The notes: a model not told the origin generated them from the sequence alone. 64,000 nucleotides of DNA from Rubrivivax sp. SCN 71-131 (GCA_001724995.1 MEFD01000013.1:248001-312000); one strand, 5' to 3'. Shown: positions 34,818 through 50,092, counted from the first letter of the stretch. Numbers and translations are program-made.

Positions 34818-34839
34818 TCGGGGGCCGCGCGGACGCCGA

Positions 34840-35256
34840 CTACTTCTTGCGCAGCTTGGCGATGGCCGCGATCTGTGCGGCCATCATCGCGAACTCGCTC
34901 TGCGCGCGCGCGAGGTCGATGTCGTTCTTGGCGTTGCGGATCGCCTCCTCGGCGAGCTTCTTGGCTTCGCTCGCCTTGGCCTCGTCGAGGTCGCGGCCGC
35001 GGATCGCGGTGTCGGCGAGCACCGTCACCGTGCCCGGCTGCACCTCGAGGATGCCGCCGGCGACAAACACGAACTCTTCCTGCCCGTTGTCGGCGCGCTC
35101 GATGCGCACCGCGCCGGGCTTGATGCGCGTGATGAGGGGCGTGTGCCGCGGCAGGATGCCGAGCTCGCCGTTCTCACCCGGCAGCGCGACGAACTTGGCC
35201 TCGCCGCTGAAGATGCTTTCCTCGGCACTGACGACGTCGACGTGGATGGTTGCCAT
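34840..35256 (-). CDS. atpC: ATP synthase F1 epsilon subunit
   Basis: 138 residues. The N-terminal beta sandwich ([40 protein letters not shown]) and C-terminal helical pair ([17 protein letters not shown] then LAKLRKK) are complete. It belongs to the central stalk and can inhibit ATP hydrolysis. It is the last gene of the operon, nine bases after atpD. Confidence 0.96.
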   Translation of the reverse strand: MATIHVDVVSAEESIFSGEAKFVALPGENGELGILPRHTPLITRIKPGAVRIERADNGQEEFVFVAGGILEVQPGTVTVLADTAIRGRDLDEAKASEAKKLAEEAIRNAKNDIDLARAQSEFAMMAAQIAAIAKLRKK

Positions 35257-35265
35257 CTGCGCTCC

Positions 35266-37615
<2,350 letters not shown>

Positions 37616-37650
37616 CGCAGCTGCTCCTGACGGTCAGTTCAACACGGGCT

Positions 37651-39204
<1,554 letters not shown>

Positions 39205-39252
39205 GTGTCTCTCCGGATTCGGTCAGGCGCGCGGGGGAGCGTCGGGCTCGCC

Positions 39253-39786
39253 TCACGCGGTCAGCGCGGCCTTCATCTGTTCCAAACGGGCCTTGACGGA
39301 GGTGTCGAGCACCTCGTCGCCCACGACGGCGCGAATGCCGCCGATCAGCTCGGGGTCGACCTGCACCGTGGCTTCGAGGCGGCGCGCGAAGCGCTTCTCG
39401 AGCGCGGCCATGACCTCGGCCAGCTGCGCGTCGGCCAGCGGGAAGGCGCTGTGGACGACGGCGTCCGAGACGCCGCTGGCGGCATTGACGAGCGCCTGGA
39501 ACTGCGACGCGATCTCGGGCAGCACCGACAGGCGGCCGTTGTCGACCACCGCGCGCAGGAAGTTCTGCGCCGCCGCACTCAGCACCACGCCCTTGCGGCC
39601 GAGCACGTCGGAGACGACGTTGAAGATCATCGCGGGGCCGATCTTCGGGCTGTCCGCGAAGCGGCGCAGCGCCTCGTCGTCGGCCACCGCGCCCAGCGCG
39701 TTCACCTCGGCGGCGAGCGCTGCGCCGCCGCCGGTCTTGAACAAGGCCTCGGCGTAGGGCCGGGCGAGGGTGGCGAGCTCGGCCAT
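39253..39786 (-). CDS. atpH: ATP synthase delta subunit
   Basis: 177 residues of the OSCP/delta family: [13 protein letters not shown] at the N-terminus, [17 protein letters not shown] in the middle, and [30 protein letters not shown] at the end. It joins the peripheral stalk to F1. It lies two bases after atpF. Confidence 0.96.
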   Translation of the reverse strand: MAELATLARPYAEALFKTGGGAALAAEVNALGAVADDEALRRFADSPKIGPAMIFNVVSDVLGRKGVVLSAAAQNFLRAVVDNGRLSVLPEIASQFQALVNAASGVSDAVVHSAFPLADAQLAEVMAALEKRFARRLEATVQVDPELIGGIRAVVGDEVLDTSVKARLEQMKAALTA

Positions 39787-39788
39787 CT

Positions 39789-40259
39789 TCAGAGCTCCGC
39801 CTTCAAGCGGCCCAGCAGCTCGGCGTGCACGCCGGCGTCGACCTCGCGGCGCAGAATCGCCTCGGCGCCCTTGACGGCAAGGCCGGCGACCTGCTCGCGC
39901 AGCACCTCGCGCGCCTTCACCGAGGCCTGCTCGGCTTCGGCGCGCGCTGCGGCGATGATCTTGTTGGCCTCCTCGACGGCGCGACCCTTGGCCTCCTCGA
40001 CCATCTGCTGCGCCGTGCGCTCGGCGTCGGCGATGCGCTTGGTGGCGTCCTCGCGCGCCTTCGAGAGTTCGACCTCGACGCGCTTGTTCGCCGCAGCCAG
40101 GTCGGCCTTGGCCTTGTCGGCGGCCGAAAGGCCTTCGGCGATCTTCTTCGCGCGCTCGTCCAGCGCCGCCGTGATGGGCGGCCAGACAAAGCGCATCGTG
40201 AACCAGACCAGGATCGCGAAGACGATCATCTGGACGATCAGGGAGGCATTGATGCTCAC
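39789..40259 (-). CDS. atpF: ATP synthase Fo subunit b
   Basis: 156 residues. One N-terminal membrane helix ([22 protein letters not shown]) and a long charged helix ([20 protein letters not shown] onward), the peripheral stalk. The start is a GTG at 40259. Confidence 0.96.
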   Translation of the reverse strand: MSINASLIVQMIVFAILVWFTMRFVWPPITAALDERAKKIAEGLSAADKAKADLAAANKRVEVELSKAREDATKRIADAERTAQQMVEEAKGRAVEEANKIIAAARAEAEQASVKAREVLREQVAGLAVKGAEAILRREVDAGVHAELLGRLKAEL

Positions 40260-40334
40260 GGCTGTGACCTCGTCATGGGGGGATCAGGGCAGCGGCACTG
40301 ACCGCCACGCCCCGCGAACCGGCTGCGCGAAGGC

Positions 40335-42103
<1,769 letters not shown>

Positions 42104-42137
42104 CGAATTGCGCGGATGCGGTCAGCAAAGCCTCGGA

Positions 42138-42165
42138 AGTATACGAGAAAACCCGGGTGTTCCAA
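42138..42165 (-). promoter_or_regulatory. Sigma-70 promoter of the atp operon
   Basis: On the minus strand TTGGAA (-35, 42165-42160) and TATACT (-10, 42143-42138) are separated by 16 bases. Transcription would begin near 42131, about 28 bases before the atpI start. The -10 box has one mismatch to consensus and stands out in this GC-rich sequence. Confidence 0.65.
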
Positions 42166-42334
42166 GAGTTCCCGCGCCGGCGCGCGCCGGGATGGCGTCG
42201 CGCGCCCGTCCCGCGCCGGTCACGCGCCGGCTTGCCCTGCACGAACCCGTGACGAGGCCGGATGTGGTCTCATCGCGTCTTCGCCTGTCCCTCGGCGGCC
42301 GGAACCGAACGGCCCGGCCGTCGCTCCAACGCCG

Positions 42335-44497
42335 ATGTTCCGCTCGATCCTCCTCCTGTGCGCCGCGCTGGCGCTGGCGCTGCCTGCGGGCGCGATGGGT
42401 TCCAACGTCGTGACGACGCCGCAGGTGCGCGCCGAACTGCTGGCCCATGCGCCCGAGGGCGTGGGCCCCGGCAGGCCGTTGCAGCTCGGGCTGTTGATCG
42501 AGCACCAGCCGCAGTGGCATACGTACTGGAAGAACCCCGGCGATTCCGGCATGCCGACGACGCTCGCCTGGACGCTCCCCGCCCACCTGCAGGCCGGCGG
42601 GATCGAGTGGCCGACGCCGAAGCGGCTTCCCGTCGGTCCGTTGATGAACTATGGCTACGAGGGCCGCACGCTGCTGCCGGTGGCGGTCGACGTGACCCAG
42701 GCGCCTGCCGGCGCCAGCGTGCGCATCGCCCTCGATGCCGAATGGCTGGCCTGCAAGGAAGTGTGCATCCCCGAGTCGGGACACTTCGAGCTCGACCTGC
42801 CGGTGCAGGCCGCCACGGCCGCGCAAGGCGCGCTTTTCGCCGCGGCCGAGGCGGCGCGGCCGCGTCCCCGGCCCGAGGCGCAGGCGTCCGCGCGCCTGGA
42901 GGGCGAGGCGCTGGTGTTCGAGGTGCACGGGCTGCCCGAAGACTGGCGGGGCAAGGCCGTCGAGCTCCTGCCCGAGACCGCCGGCGTGCTGCTCAACGCC
43001 GCCCCGGTGCAGGCGAGCTGGAACGGCGGGCAGTGGACGGCGCGCGCAGCACTCGATCCGCAGCGCAGCGAAGGACCGCCGGCGATGCCGCTGGTGCTGG
43101 TCGGCGCCGGCTCGTCGGCGGGCGTGCAGCTGACGGCGACGGTGACGACGCCCTGGCCGGCGCTGGCTGCGCTGCCCACGCTCGCCGCCCCCGCGCCCGG
43201 GGAGGCGTTCGCGCCGCCCCCGGCAACCCCGAGTTCGGCCCCGGGCCCAGGCCTGGGTCTTGGGCTCGCCCTGGGCCTGGCCCTGCTCGGCGGCATGCTG
43301 CTCAACCTCATGCCCTGCGTGTTCCCGGTGCTCTCGCTCAAGGTGCTCGGCTTCGCCGCGCACGCCGAGGACCGCCGCGGCCTGCTGGCCGGCGGCCTGG
43401 CCTACACCGTGGGCGTCGTCGTCTCCTTCGTCGCCCTGGCCGCGCTGCTGCTGGGCTTGCGCGCCGGAGGCGAGCAGCTGGGCTGGGGTTTCCAGCTGCA
43501 GAGCCCGCTGTTCGTGGCCGCGCTGGCGGCCCTGTTCACGCTCATCGGGCTGAACCTCGCCGGCGTCTTCGAGATCGGCGCGGTGCTGCCGGCACGCTGG
43601 TCGGCCGCGCGCGCGCGGCACCCGCTGCTCGACTCGCTGCTCACCGGCGTGCTCGCCGTGGCCGTGGCCTCGCCCTGCACGGCACCGTTCATGGGCGCCG
43701 CGCTCGGGGCGGCGGTGACCTTGCCGACGCCCCAGGCGCTGGCGGTGTTCGCGATGCTCGGCCTGGGGATGGCGCTGCCCTACCTGCTGGCCAGTGCCTG
43801 GCCCGCGCTGGCGCGCGCGCTGCCGCGGCCGGGTGCCTGGATGGCGCACTTCAAGGTGCTGCTGGCCTTCCCGATGTTCGCCACGGTCATCTGGCTCGTC
43901 TGGGTGCTCGGCCAGCAGAGCGGCATCGACGGCGTCGCGGCACTGCTGGGCGTGCTGCTGGCGCTGGCCTTCCTCGCCTGGGCGCTGGGTTCGCCCGCGC
44001 TCGGCGCGCGCGCACGAACCGGCCTCGCCACGCTGGCGCTCGCGCTGGCCCTGCCGATCTTCGGCTGGGCCTGGCCGGCGCTGCATGCCGAGCCGTCGAG
44101 TGCGGCAACACCGCACGAAGCGGGCTGGGAGGCCTGGAGCCCCGAGCGCCTGGCCGAGCTCACCGCGGCCGGCCGGCCAGCCTTCGTCGATTTCACCGCC
44201 GCCTGGTGCGTGACCTGCCAGTACAACAAGCGCACGACGCTGGCCGACGCCGAGGTGCTGGCGGCCTTCCGCGCGCACGACGTGGCGCTGCTGCGTGCCG
44301 ACTGGACGCGCCGCGACGCCCGCATCACCGCCGAACTGGCCCGCCTGGGCCGCAGCGGCGTGCCGGTGTACGCGCTGCATGCCGGCGACGGCGCGCCGCC
44401 GCGCCTGCTGGCCGAGATCCTGCGCGTCTCTGAGGTGAAGGCAGCGCTCGCCGGGCTGGACGCGGGCGCGCGCGCCAAGTCCGCGGCGCTGCGCTGA
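42335..44497 (+). CDS. dsbD: Thiol:disulfide interchange protein, DsbD/ScsB-like
   Basis: 720 residues. A signal peptide (to about 22) precedes a periplasmic domain with CKEVC (Cys140, Cys144). The membrane part has eight segments with a Cys pair in LMPCVFPVLSLK (Cys328) and ASPCTAPFMGAALG (Cys448). A C-terminal thioredoxin-like domain carries WCVTC (Cys625, Cys628). It should move electrons from cytoplasmic thioredoxin to periplasmic partners such as DsbC, or to cytochrome c maturation. The N-terminal domain is of the DsbC_N/ScsB type rather than the E. coli nDsbD type. It is divergent from the atp operon. Confidence 0.92.
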   Translation: MFRSILLLCAALALALPAGAMGSNVVTTPQVRAELLAHAPEGVGPGRPLQLGLLIEHQPQWHTYWKNPGDSGMPTTLAWTLPAHLQAGGIEWPTPKRLPVGPLMNYGYEGRTLLPVAVDVTQAPAGASVRIALDAEWLACKEVCIPESGHFELDLPVQAATAAQGALFAAAEAARPRPRPEAQASARLEGEALVFEVHGLPEDWRGKAVELLPETAGVLLNAAPVQASWNGGQWTARAALDPQRSEGPPAMPLVLVGAGSSAGVQLTATVTTPWPALAALPTLAAPAPGEAFAPPPATPSSAPGPGLGLGLALGLALLGGMLLNLMPCVFPVLSLKVLGFAAHAEDRRGLLAGGLAYTVGVVVSFVALAALLLGLRAGGEQLGWGFQLQSPLFVAALAALFTLIGLNLAGVFEIGAVLPARWSAARARHPLLDSLLTGVLAVAVASPCTAPFMGAALGAAVTLPTPQALAVFAMLGLGMALPYLLASAWPALARALPRPGAWMAHFKVLLAFPMFATVIWLVWVLGQQSGIDGVAALLGVLLALAFLAWALGSPALGARARTGLATLALALALPIFGWAWPALHAEPSSAATPHEAGWEAWSPERLAELTAAGRPAFVDFTAAWCVTCQYNKRTTLADAEVLAAFRAHDVALLRADWTRRDARITAELARLGRSGVPVYALHAGDGAPPRLLAEILRVSEVKAALAGLDAGARAKSAALR

Positions 44498-44538
44498 GCG
44501 CGCCGGCCGCGGCGGCCGTCGCGGCGAACGCGCAGCAG

Positions 44539-45051
44539 CTACCAGTGCGTAGCCGTCGAGCCGAGGTCGGCTTTCAGGTAATGAGCTCCGGCAATCGGGT
44601 TGAAGTAGTAGGGCGGGATCTCCTCGAAACCCAGCGACAGGTAGAGCCCGCGCGCGGCCTCCATCTCGTCCAGCGTGTCCAGCAGCAGGCTGGAGTAGCC
44701 GGCCTGCATCGCATGGTCGATCAGCACCTGCGCCATTTGCCGCCCGAGCCCGAAGCGGCGGAAGGCCGGGCGCACGTACAGGCGCTTCATCTCGCAGGCA
44801 TTGGCGTAGTCGGCGTCGGGCAGCGGACGCAAGGCGCCGCAGCCGGCGGGCTGGCCGTCGACCAGCGCCAACAGCAGCACGCCTCCGGGCGGCGCGTAAT
44901 CGGCGGGCAGCGCGGCAAGCTCGGCCTCGAAGCCCTGGAAGGCGAGGTCCACGCCGAGTGAATCGGCGTATTCGCGAAAGAGTCCGCGCACCGCGTCGAG
45001 CGCCGCCGCACCCTCGGCCTGGACGACTTCGATCGAAGGCTGGGTCTGCAT
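44539..45051 (-). CDS. GNAT family N-acetyltransferase
   Basis: 170 residues. The acetyl-CoA site is the RRFGLGRQMAQVLIDHA stretch (motif A), preceded by CEMKRLYVRPAF and followed by LYLSLGFEEIPPYY. The N-terminal half (AVRGLFREYADSLGVDLAFQGFEAELAALP) is typical of a common proteobacterial subgroup. Acceptor unknown. ATG at 45051 lies seven bases after the cytochrome b stop codon, probably one operon. Confidence 0.88.
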   Translation of the reverse strand: MQTQPSIEVVQAEGAAALDAVRGLFREYADSLGVDLAFQGFEAELAALPADYAPPGGVLLLALVDGQPAGCGALRPLPDADYANACEMKRLYVRPAFRRFGLGRQMAQVLIDHAMQAGYSSLLLDTLDEMEAARGLYLSLGFEEIPPYYFNPIAGAHYLKADLGSTATHW

Positions 45052-45058
45052 GCCGCCC

Positions 45059-45757
45059 TCAGGCCCCCAGGCGCACCACCCAGGCAACCAGCGCCGCGCT
45101 GGCCGCCAGCAGCAGCAGGGCCAGCAGCCGCGTGGCGCCGCTATCGCGCGCGGCGGGCGCGCCCGCGCCGGGCAGCGTCTTGTCGCCGGTGATCATCGGC
45201 AGCACCAGGCTGCGCTGCCTGAACACGCGGTAGTAGACGATGGCGCCCACGTGCAACAGCACCAGCGCCATCAGCAGGGCGATGCCCGGGCCGGTGTGCC
45301 AGGCCGTGGCCCAGGCCGCCGTGGCCCCGCTGACGAAGCGATTGAGCGGGCCCACGCTTGCGATCTCGTCATCGGCCACCAGCCCCGCGCCGACCTGTGC
45401 CGCCAGCAGCAGCAGCATCGCCAGCACCGACAGGGCGCCCAGGGGGCTGTGGCCGACGTCGTGATGATCCTCGCGGCGCGAGCGCCCGCGCAGATAGCGC
45501 AACAGCGCGCCGGGGCCGGGGACGAAGTGCGCGAAGCGCGACCAATGCCCGCCGACGAGACCCCACGCCAGCCTGAACAGCAGCAGCGCGAAGACGAAGT
45601 AGCCGATGCGAAAGTGCCAGGTCATCGCGCCGCCGCCGATCTTGCCGGTGATCACCTGCGCCACCAGCGCCCCGGTCAGCAGCCAGTGAAAGGCGCGTGT
45701 GGGCAGATCCCAGACGCGCACGCGGGCGCCATCGGCGGGGCGGGGCGGATGGTTCAT
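45059..45757 (-). CDS. Cytochrome b561-type membrane cytochrome
   Basis: 232 residues with four to five membrane helices. Heme-ligand histidines are expected in RVWDLPTRAFHWLLTGAL, AMTWHFRIGYFVFALL and TGPGIALLMALVLLHVGAIVYY. This Ni,Fe-hydrogenase-I cytochrome b-like group passes electrons between quinones and periplasmic c-type cytochromes. A cytochrome c' gene is divergently adjacent, which supports a shared redox role. The C-terminus has an extra membrane helix after GAPAARDSGATRLL. Confidence 0.87.
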   Translation of the reverse strand: MNHPPRPADGARVRVWDLPTRAFHWLLTGALVAQVITGKIGGGAMTWHFRIGYFVFALLLFRLAWGLVGGHWSRFAHFVPGPGALLRYLRGRSRREDHHDVGHSPLGALSVLAMLLLLAAQVGAGLVADDEIASVGPLNRFVSGATAAWATAWHTGPGIALLMALVLLHVGAIVYYRVFRQRSLVLPMITGDKTLPGAGAPAARDSGATRLLALLLLAASAALVAWVVRLGA

Positions 45758-45979
45758 CGGTCGGATCTCCGTCGGTGCGGCGGGGTGGCGGTGCGACTCG
45801 GACCATACCGCGAAACCTTGGCCAGACGAGCGAGCGGCGGCGCTGGCGGCGGCGGCCGCGCAAGCCGAGCGCGGCCGCCGGGCTTTGGCCGAGGGCGAGG
45901 CAGCCGCGTGCGTCGATCCCTAAACTCGGCGCCGGCTCGCGCCATCCCGTGCCCGATGCCGCTTCCGGAGATGACCCGC

Positions 45980-46450
45980 ATGAATCGCCTGCTCCCCCCC
46001 CTCGCCCTGATCGCCGGCCTGGCCTGCGCGATCCCTGCGTCCGCGCAATTCCAGAAGTCGGAAGACGCGATCAAGTACCGCCAGGGCGCCTTTCGCGTGA
46101 TGGCCGAGCACTTCGGACGCATCGGCGCCATGGCCAACGGCCGCGTGCCCTTCGACGCCAAGGTGGCGCAGGAGAACATGGCCCTCGTCGTCGCGCTGCA
46201 CAAGCTGCCGTTCAGCGCCTTCGCCGAGGGTACCGACAAGGGCGCGCCGCAGCGTGCCCGGCCGGAGGTCTGGAAGGACGGCGCCAAGTTCAAGGCTGCC
46301 ATCGAGCGCATGATGAGCGAGGTGGCCAAGCTCGACGCGGCGGCCAAGGGCGGCAGCCTCGACGCCGTGAAGAGCGCCTTCGGCGCCACCGGCGGCGCCT
46401 GCAAGGCCTGCCATGACGACTTCCGCGCCCGGGACTACTCCAGCAACTGA
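45980..46450 (+). CDS. Cytochrome c'
   Basis: 156 residues. Signal peptide LLPPLALIAGLACAIPASAQ, then a four-helix bundle pattern (AIKYRQGAFRVMAEHFGRIGAMANG, EVWKDGAKFKAAIERMMSEVAKL) and the C-terminal heme site CKACH (141-145), the classic cytochrome c' layout. Such proteins bind NO and may protect against nitrosative stress. ATG at 45980 has GGAG nine bases upstream; an ATG at 45971 would add three residues. Confidence 0.93.
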   Translation: MNRLLPPLALIAGLACAIPASAQFQKSEDAIKYRQGAFRVMAEHFGRIGAMANGRVPFDAKVAQENMALVVALHKLPFSAFAEGTDKGAPQRARPEVWKDGAKFKAAIERMMSEVAKLDAAAKGGSLDAVKSAFGATGGACKACHDDFRARDYSSN

Positions 46451-46470
46451 GCGCCGCGGCCGCCGCGCGA

Positions 46471-47193
46471 TCAGCCGGCGGCCGGCGCGGCAAAGCCGAG
46501 CACGACCCTGCGGGTCATCGCGCTCTTCTTCTCGATCTTGGTGACGAGCACGGCGCCGATCGCCGCCGTATTGGCGACGTGCGTGCCGCCGCAGGGCTGC
46601 AGGTCCACGCCTTCGATCTCGATCACGCGCACGCGCCCGAGACCGCGCGGGGGCTGCACGCTCATGCTGCGCACGAGACCCGGGTTGGCGTCGAGCTCGG
46701 CCTCGGCGATCCAGCGCCCGCGCACCGGATGCGCCGCCGCGACCAGCCGCGCCAGGCCCGCGGTGAGTGCGGCCTTGTCCAGCGGCTCCTGGGTGTGGAA
46801 ATCCAGCCGCGCGTAGCCGGCGGTAATGCTGCAGCCGTCCACCGGGTGCGGCACCAGCGCGCACAGCAGGTGGGTCGCGGTGTGAAAGCGCATGTGCGCC
46901 TGCCGGCGCTGTCCATCGATGCAGGCATGCACGCGCTCGCCCGGCTGCAGCCTCGGCGCGTCCGCGGCCGGCACATGCGCGATCGCGCCTGGACGCCCCT
47001 TGTGCTTGCGCGTGTCGACGATGGCCACGCGCCGGCCGTCGGCGGTGACGAGATCGCCGGCGTCGCCGGCCTGGCCCCCGCCCAGCGGATAGAAGACGGT
47101 ACGGTCGAGCACGATGCCTTCCTCGTCCACCGCCAGCACGGTGGCCGCGCAGGATTGCAGGTCCGCGTCGTCGCGAAAGAGTTCTTCGGTCAC
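46471..47193 (-). CDS. AlaX-like alanyl-tRNA editing hydrolase
   Basis: 240 residues resembling the editing domain of alanyl-tRNA synthetase: VFYPLGGGQAGDAGDL, the zinc motif HTATH (His104, His108), then CGGTHV (Cys201, His205). Free-standing AlaX proteins hydrolyse Ser-tRNA(Ala) or Gly-tRNA(Ala). The GTG at 47193 overlaps the VOC-gene stop by four bases. The downstream end is tail to tail with the cytochrome c' gene. Confidence 0.9.
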   Translation of the reverse strand: MTEELFRDDADLQSCAATVLAVDEEGIVLDRTVFYPLGGGQAGDAGDLVTADGRRVAIVDTRKHKGRPGAIAHVPAADAPRLQPGERVHACIDGQRRQAHMRFHTATHLLCALVPHPVDGCSITAGYARLDFHTQEPLDKAALTAGLARLVAAAHPVRGRWIAEAELDANPGLVRSMSVQPPRGLGRVRVIEIEGVDLQPCGGTHVANTAAIGAVLVTKIEKKSAMTRRVVLGFAAPAAG

Positions 47194-47843
47194 GCCAGGG
47201 TCTCCAGGGTCACGTCCCCGTTCGGGGTCGACAGCCGGGCGCGCAGCGCGGGTCCGGCATCGTCGACGGCAGTGACGCCGCGCAGGCGCAGCACCTCGCG
47301 CACGCGCGGCGGCAGGTGGTTGACAACGAGCGCCTGCAGGGCCACGCCGCGCGCGGGCATGGTCGCGGTCGGGTGCGCGCCCTGCCACTGGATGAGCGTG
47401 GGCAGCGCGCCCGCGTGGGCGAGCCGGCCGTCGCTGCGCACGAGGATCTGCCATTGCAGCAGCCCCTGCGGCGTCGGCCGGCTCGCGGCCACCGGGTCGC
47501 CCGGCGCCTCGCCGACGTTGATCAGCCCCCAGCGGTGCATGTCCAGCATCGGCGAGCGGCCCACCCAGTGGATCAGCCGCGGCCCGCCCGAAAGGTCGGT
47601 CTCGTCGAGTCCGAACCAGCGTCGACGCACCGGGGGCGGCGCTTCGGGGTCGATGGCGATGATCTCCAGGTAGGCCTGCGCATAGCCGGCGCCGGCGATG
47701 TTCAGCACGCGGTTGTGCGTGCCGAAGAGCGCATGGCGCCCGCCGGCCTCGGGGGCGGCGCCGAGCATGCGTTCGCACCAGGCCGCGCCCTCGGCCAGCG
47801 TGGCGGCAGCGACGACGAGATGATCGACGGCAACGAAGCTCAC
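47190..47843 (-). CDS. VOC superfamily protein, Glyoxalase_3-like
   Basis: 217 residues. The start MSFVAVDHLVVAAATLAEGAAWCERMLGA and HALFGTHNRVLNIAGAGYAQAYLEIIAIDP follow the Glyoxalase_3 pattern with potential metal ligands His8 and Glu in YLEII. No substrate can be assigned. It overlaps its neighbours by four bases on each side, so it is translated with the aminotransferase and AlaX-like proteins. Confidence 0.87.
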   Translation of the reverse strand: MSFVAVDHLVVAAATLAEGAAWCERMLGAAPEAGGRHALFGTHNRVLNIAGAGYAQAYLEIIAIDPEAPPPVRRRWFGLDETDLSGGPRLIHWVGRSPMLDMHRWGLINVGEAPGDPVAASRPTPQGLLQWQILVRSDGRLAHAGALPTLIQWQGAHPTATMPARGVALQALVVNHLPPRVREVLRLRGVTAVDDAGPALRARLSTPNGDVTLETLA

Positions 47844-49012
47844 GACGACAAGGCCTCGGCAAGCACGCGGCCCAGCGCCGCCACACCCTGCTCGATGCGT
47901 GCCGGCGCGACGGTGACGAAGCTCAGCCGCAGCGTGCTCGCGCGCGCGTTGCCGGCGAAGAAGGCCGCGCCCGGCACGTAGGCCATGCCGGCCTCGACCG
48001 CCCTGGGCAGCAGCGCCGTGGCGTCCAGCGCGGCCGGCAACTCGACCCAGAAGAACATGCCGCCCGATGGCACGGCCCAGCGGCAGCCCGGCGGCAGGTG
48101 ACGCTGCAGCGCGTCGCGCATCGCATCACGCTGGGCCTTGTAGCGCGCGCGCAGCGCCGGCAGGTGCTGCTGCAGGAAGCCGTCCTTGATCACCTCGTAG
48201 ACCACGCGCTGGTTGAAGCCCGGGGTGTGCAGATCAGCCGCCTGCTTGGCCTGCAGCAACTTCGGGAAGAGCGACGGCGGCGCGACCACGTAGCCCAGCC
48301 GCAGCCCGGGCGCCAGCACCTTGGAGAAGGAGCCGAGGTAGATCGCCTCGCCGGCCATCGCCACGCTCACCGGCGGCGGCGGCGGCGCATCGAACCACAG
48401 CTCGCCGTAGGGGTTGTCCTCGACGATCGGCAGACCGATGGCCTGCGCGCGCGCCGCCAGCGCCTGCCGTCGGGCCGCACCCAGGCAGCACCCGCTCGGG
48501 TTCTGGAAATTGGGCAGCAGGTAGAGGAAGCGCGCGCCGGCCGCGACCTCGAGCTGCTCCGGGCTCGGACCCTCGTCGTCGCAGGGCACGCTGACGTAAT
48601 CCGCCTCGTAGGGATTGAAGGCCTGCAGCGCGCCCAGGTAGGTGGGCGACTCCACCGCCACGCGGCTGCCCGGGTCGATCAGCACCTTGCCGACCAGGTC
48701 CAGCCCCTGCTGCGAGCCGGTGGTGATCAGCACCTGCTGCGCCTGCGCCTGCAGCCCGTGCGCCTCCAGGTCCGCCGCGACCCACTCGCGCAGCGGCCCG
48801 AAGCCCTCGCTGGACGCGTACTGCAGCGCCTCGCGCGGGTGCTCGCGCAGCACGCGCGCGCAGGCCTCGGCCATCGCCGCCACCGGGAAACCTTCGGCCG
48901 CGGGCAGCCCGCCGGCCAGGGAAATCACCCCCGGGCGCTCGGTGAGCTTGAGGATCTCGCGGATGGTCGAGGGTTCGAGCCGGGCCGCGCGGGCGGCCAA
49001 TGTCCAGTTCAT
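47840..49012 (-). CDS. PLP-dependent aminotransferase, fold type I (LysN/AAT-like)
   Basis: 390 residues. Evidence: VISLAGGLPAAEGFP, LQYASSEGFGPLREWVA, TTGSQQGLDLVGKVL, LPNFQNPSGCCLG, VEDNPYGELWF, and the PLP-binding Lys in YLGSFSKVLAPGLRLGY. This group includes 2-aminoadipate and aromatic aminotransferases and lacks the GntR DNA-binding domain of MocR regulators. Substrate unknown. Start ATG at 49012, 40 bases after the EamA transporter gene, and stop overlapping the VOC gene. Confidence 0.9.
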   Translation of the reverse strand: MNWTLAARAARLEPSTIREILKLTERPGVISLAGGLPAAEGFPVAAMAEACARVLREHPREALQYASSEGFGPLREWVAADLEAHGLQAQAQQVLITTGSQQGLDLVGKVLIDPGSRVAVESPTYLGALQAFNPYEADYVSVPCDDEGPSPEQLEVAAGARFLYLLPNFQNPSGCCLGAARRQALAARAQAIGLPIVEDNPYGELWFDAPPPPPVSVAMAGEAIYLGSFSKVLAPGLRLGYVVAPPSLFPKLLQAKQAADLHTPGFNQRVVYEVIKDGFLQQHLPALRARYKAQRDAMRDALQRHLPPGCRWAVPSGGMFFWVELPAALDATALLPRAVEAGMAYVPGAAFFAGNARASTLRLSFVTVAPARIEQGVAALGRVLAEALSS

Positions 49013-49052
49013 CTGCGGAAGTCTCCTGCGGGCGGCGGATCGGCGCCGTTCT

Positions 49053-49964
49053 TCATCGCGAGGCCTGTACCGGCATGCGGCGACCCACGAAAACGACGCC
49101 CAGCACTGCAAGCGCAAAGCCCACGGTGGCGCCGTCCAGGGGCTCGCCCAGCAGCGGCACGGCCAGCAGCAGTGCCGCAAACGGCTGCAGCAGCTGCACC
49201 TGGCTGACCCGCATGACGCCGCCCAGCACCAGCGCGCGGTACCAGGCGAAGAAGCCCAGCCACATCGAGAACAGCGAGACGTAGACGAAGCCGCCCCAGG
49301 CCGCGCCGCTGGCAGGCTGCAGCGGCCGCAGCCACCAGGCCAGCGGCAGCGTGAAGGGAAGCGAGAGCACCAGCACCCAGGAGATGACCTGCGGCGCCGG
49401 CAGCGCCACGGACACCTTGGCGCCACCGACGTAGCCCACCGCGGCCGAGGCCACCGCCAGCAGCAGCAGACCGTCGGCCCGCGTCGGCGCGCCGCTGCCC
49501 TGCCACGCCGCATAGCCGATCACCAGCGCGCAGCCGGCGAGCGCACAGACCCAGAAACCCGCCGGGGCGCGCTGGCGCAGCAGCACCGCCGCTGCAGCCG
49601 CGGTGGCCAGCGGCAGCACGCCGGTGACGACGGCGGCATGCACCGCCTCGACCTGGCGCAGCGCCAGCGCCAGGAAGAGCGGGAAGCCGAGCACGGTGCC
49701 GAGCGCGCTGACGGCCAGCGCCGGCCAATGACGCCGCGCGGGCGTCCGCGCGCGCAGCGCCAGCAGGTAGGCCAGGCTCAACACGCCGGCCACGGCGGCC
49801 CGACCCACGGTCACGAACGTCGGCGGCAACTGCGGCGCAAGCGCGTCGCCCACCGCCATGCGCGTGGCCGGCAAGGTGGCGGCAAAGATCAGCACGCCCA
49901 GCACGCCCAGCAGCATGCCGCGCGTGGCGTCGCGATCGGTCTCGGGCGGGCGGCTGGCCACCAT
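49053..49964 (-). CDS. EamA/DMT family transporter
   Basis: 303 residues with ten hydrophobic segments in two EamA repeats (GVLGVLIFAATLPATRMAVGD and LLAVASAAVGYVGGAKVSV). The late motif LQPFAALLLAVPLLGEPLDGATVGFALAVLGVVFV is characteristic. Many members export amino acids or related metabolites; next to an aminotransferase, an amino-acid role is plausible but not shown. Confidence 0.9.
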   Translation of the reverse strand: MVASRPPETDRDATRGMLLGVLGVLIFAATLPATRMAVGDALAPQLPPTFVTVGRAAVAGVLSLAYLLALRARTPARRHWPALAVSALGTVLGFPLFLALALRQVEAVHAAVVTGVLPLATAAAAAVLLRQRAPAGFWVCALAGCALVIGYAAWQGSGAPTRADGLLLLAVASAAVGYVGGAKVSVALPAPQVISWVLVLSLPFTLPLAWWLRPLQPASGAAWGGFVYVSLFSMWLGFFAWYRALVLGGVMRVSQVQLLQPFAALLLAVPLLGEPLDGATVGFALAVLGVVFVGRRMPVQASR

Positions 49965-50005
49965 GGCGACGAGTGTAGGGGCGCAGGCCGCGGGCGCTCG
50001 CGCTG

Positions 50006-50017
50006 TTCACAAGTGAA
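50006..50017. promoter_or_regulatory. Short inverted repeat between divergent genes
   Basis: TTCAC-AA-GTGAA lies 42 bases upstream of the EamA gene and 76 bases upstream of the plus-strand gene. With flanking bases it reads TGTTCACAAGTGAAACA, close to a longer symmetry. It is a possible regulator site; nothing else supports it. Confidence 0.35.
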
Positions 50018-50092
50018 ACAAGAACTGACCGCGACTCGACGTCAGCGTAGGATGCGCTGCGCTGTTCGCGCGCCCCTTCCCACGAGGAATCG

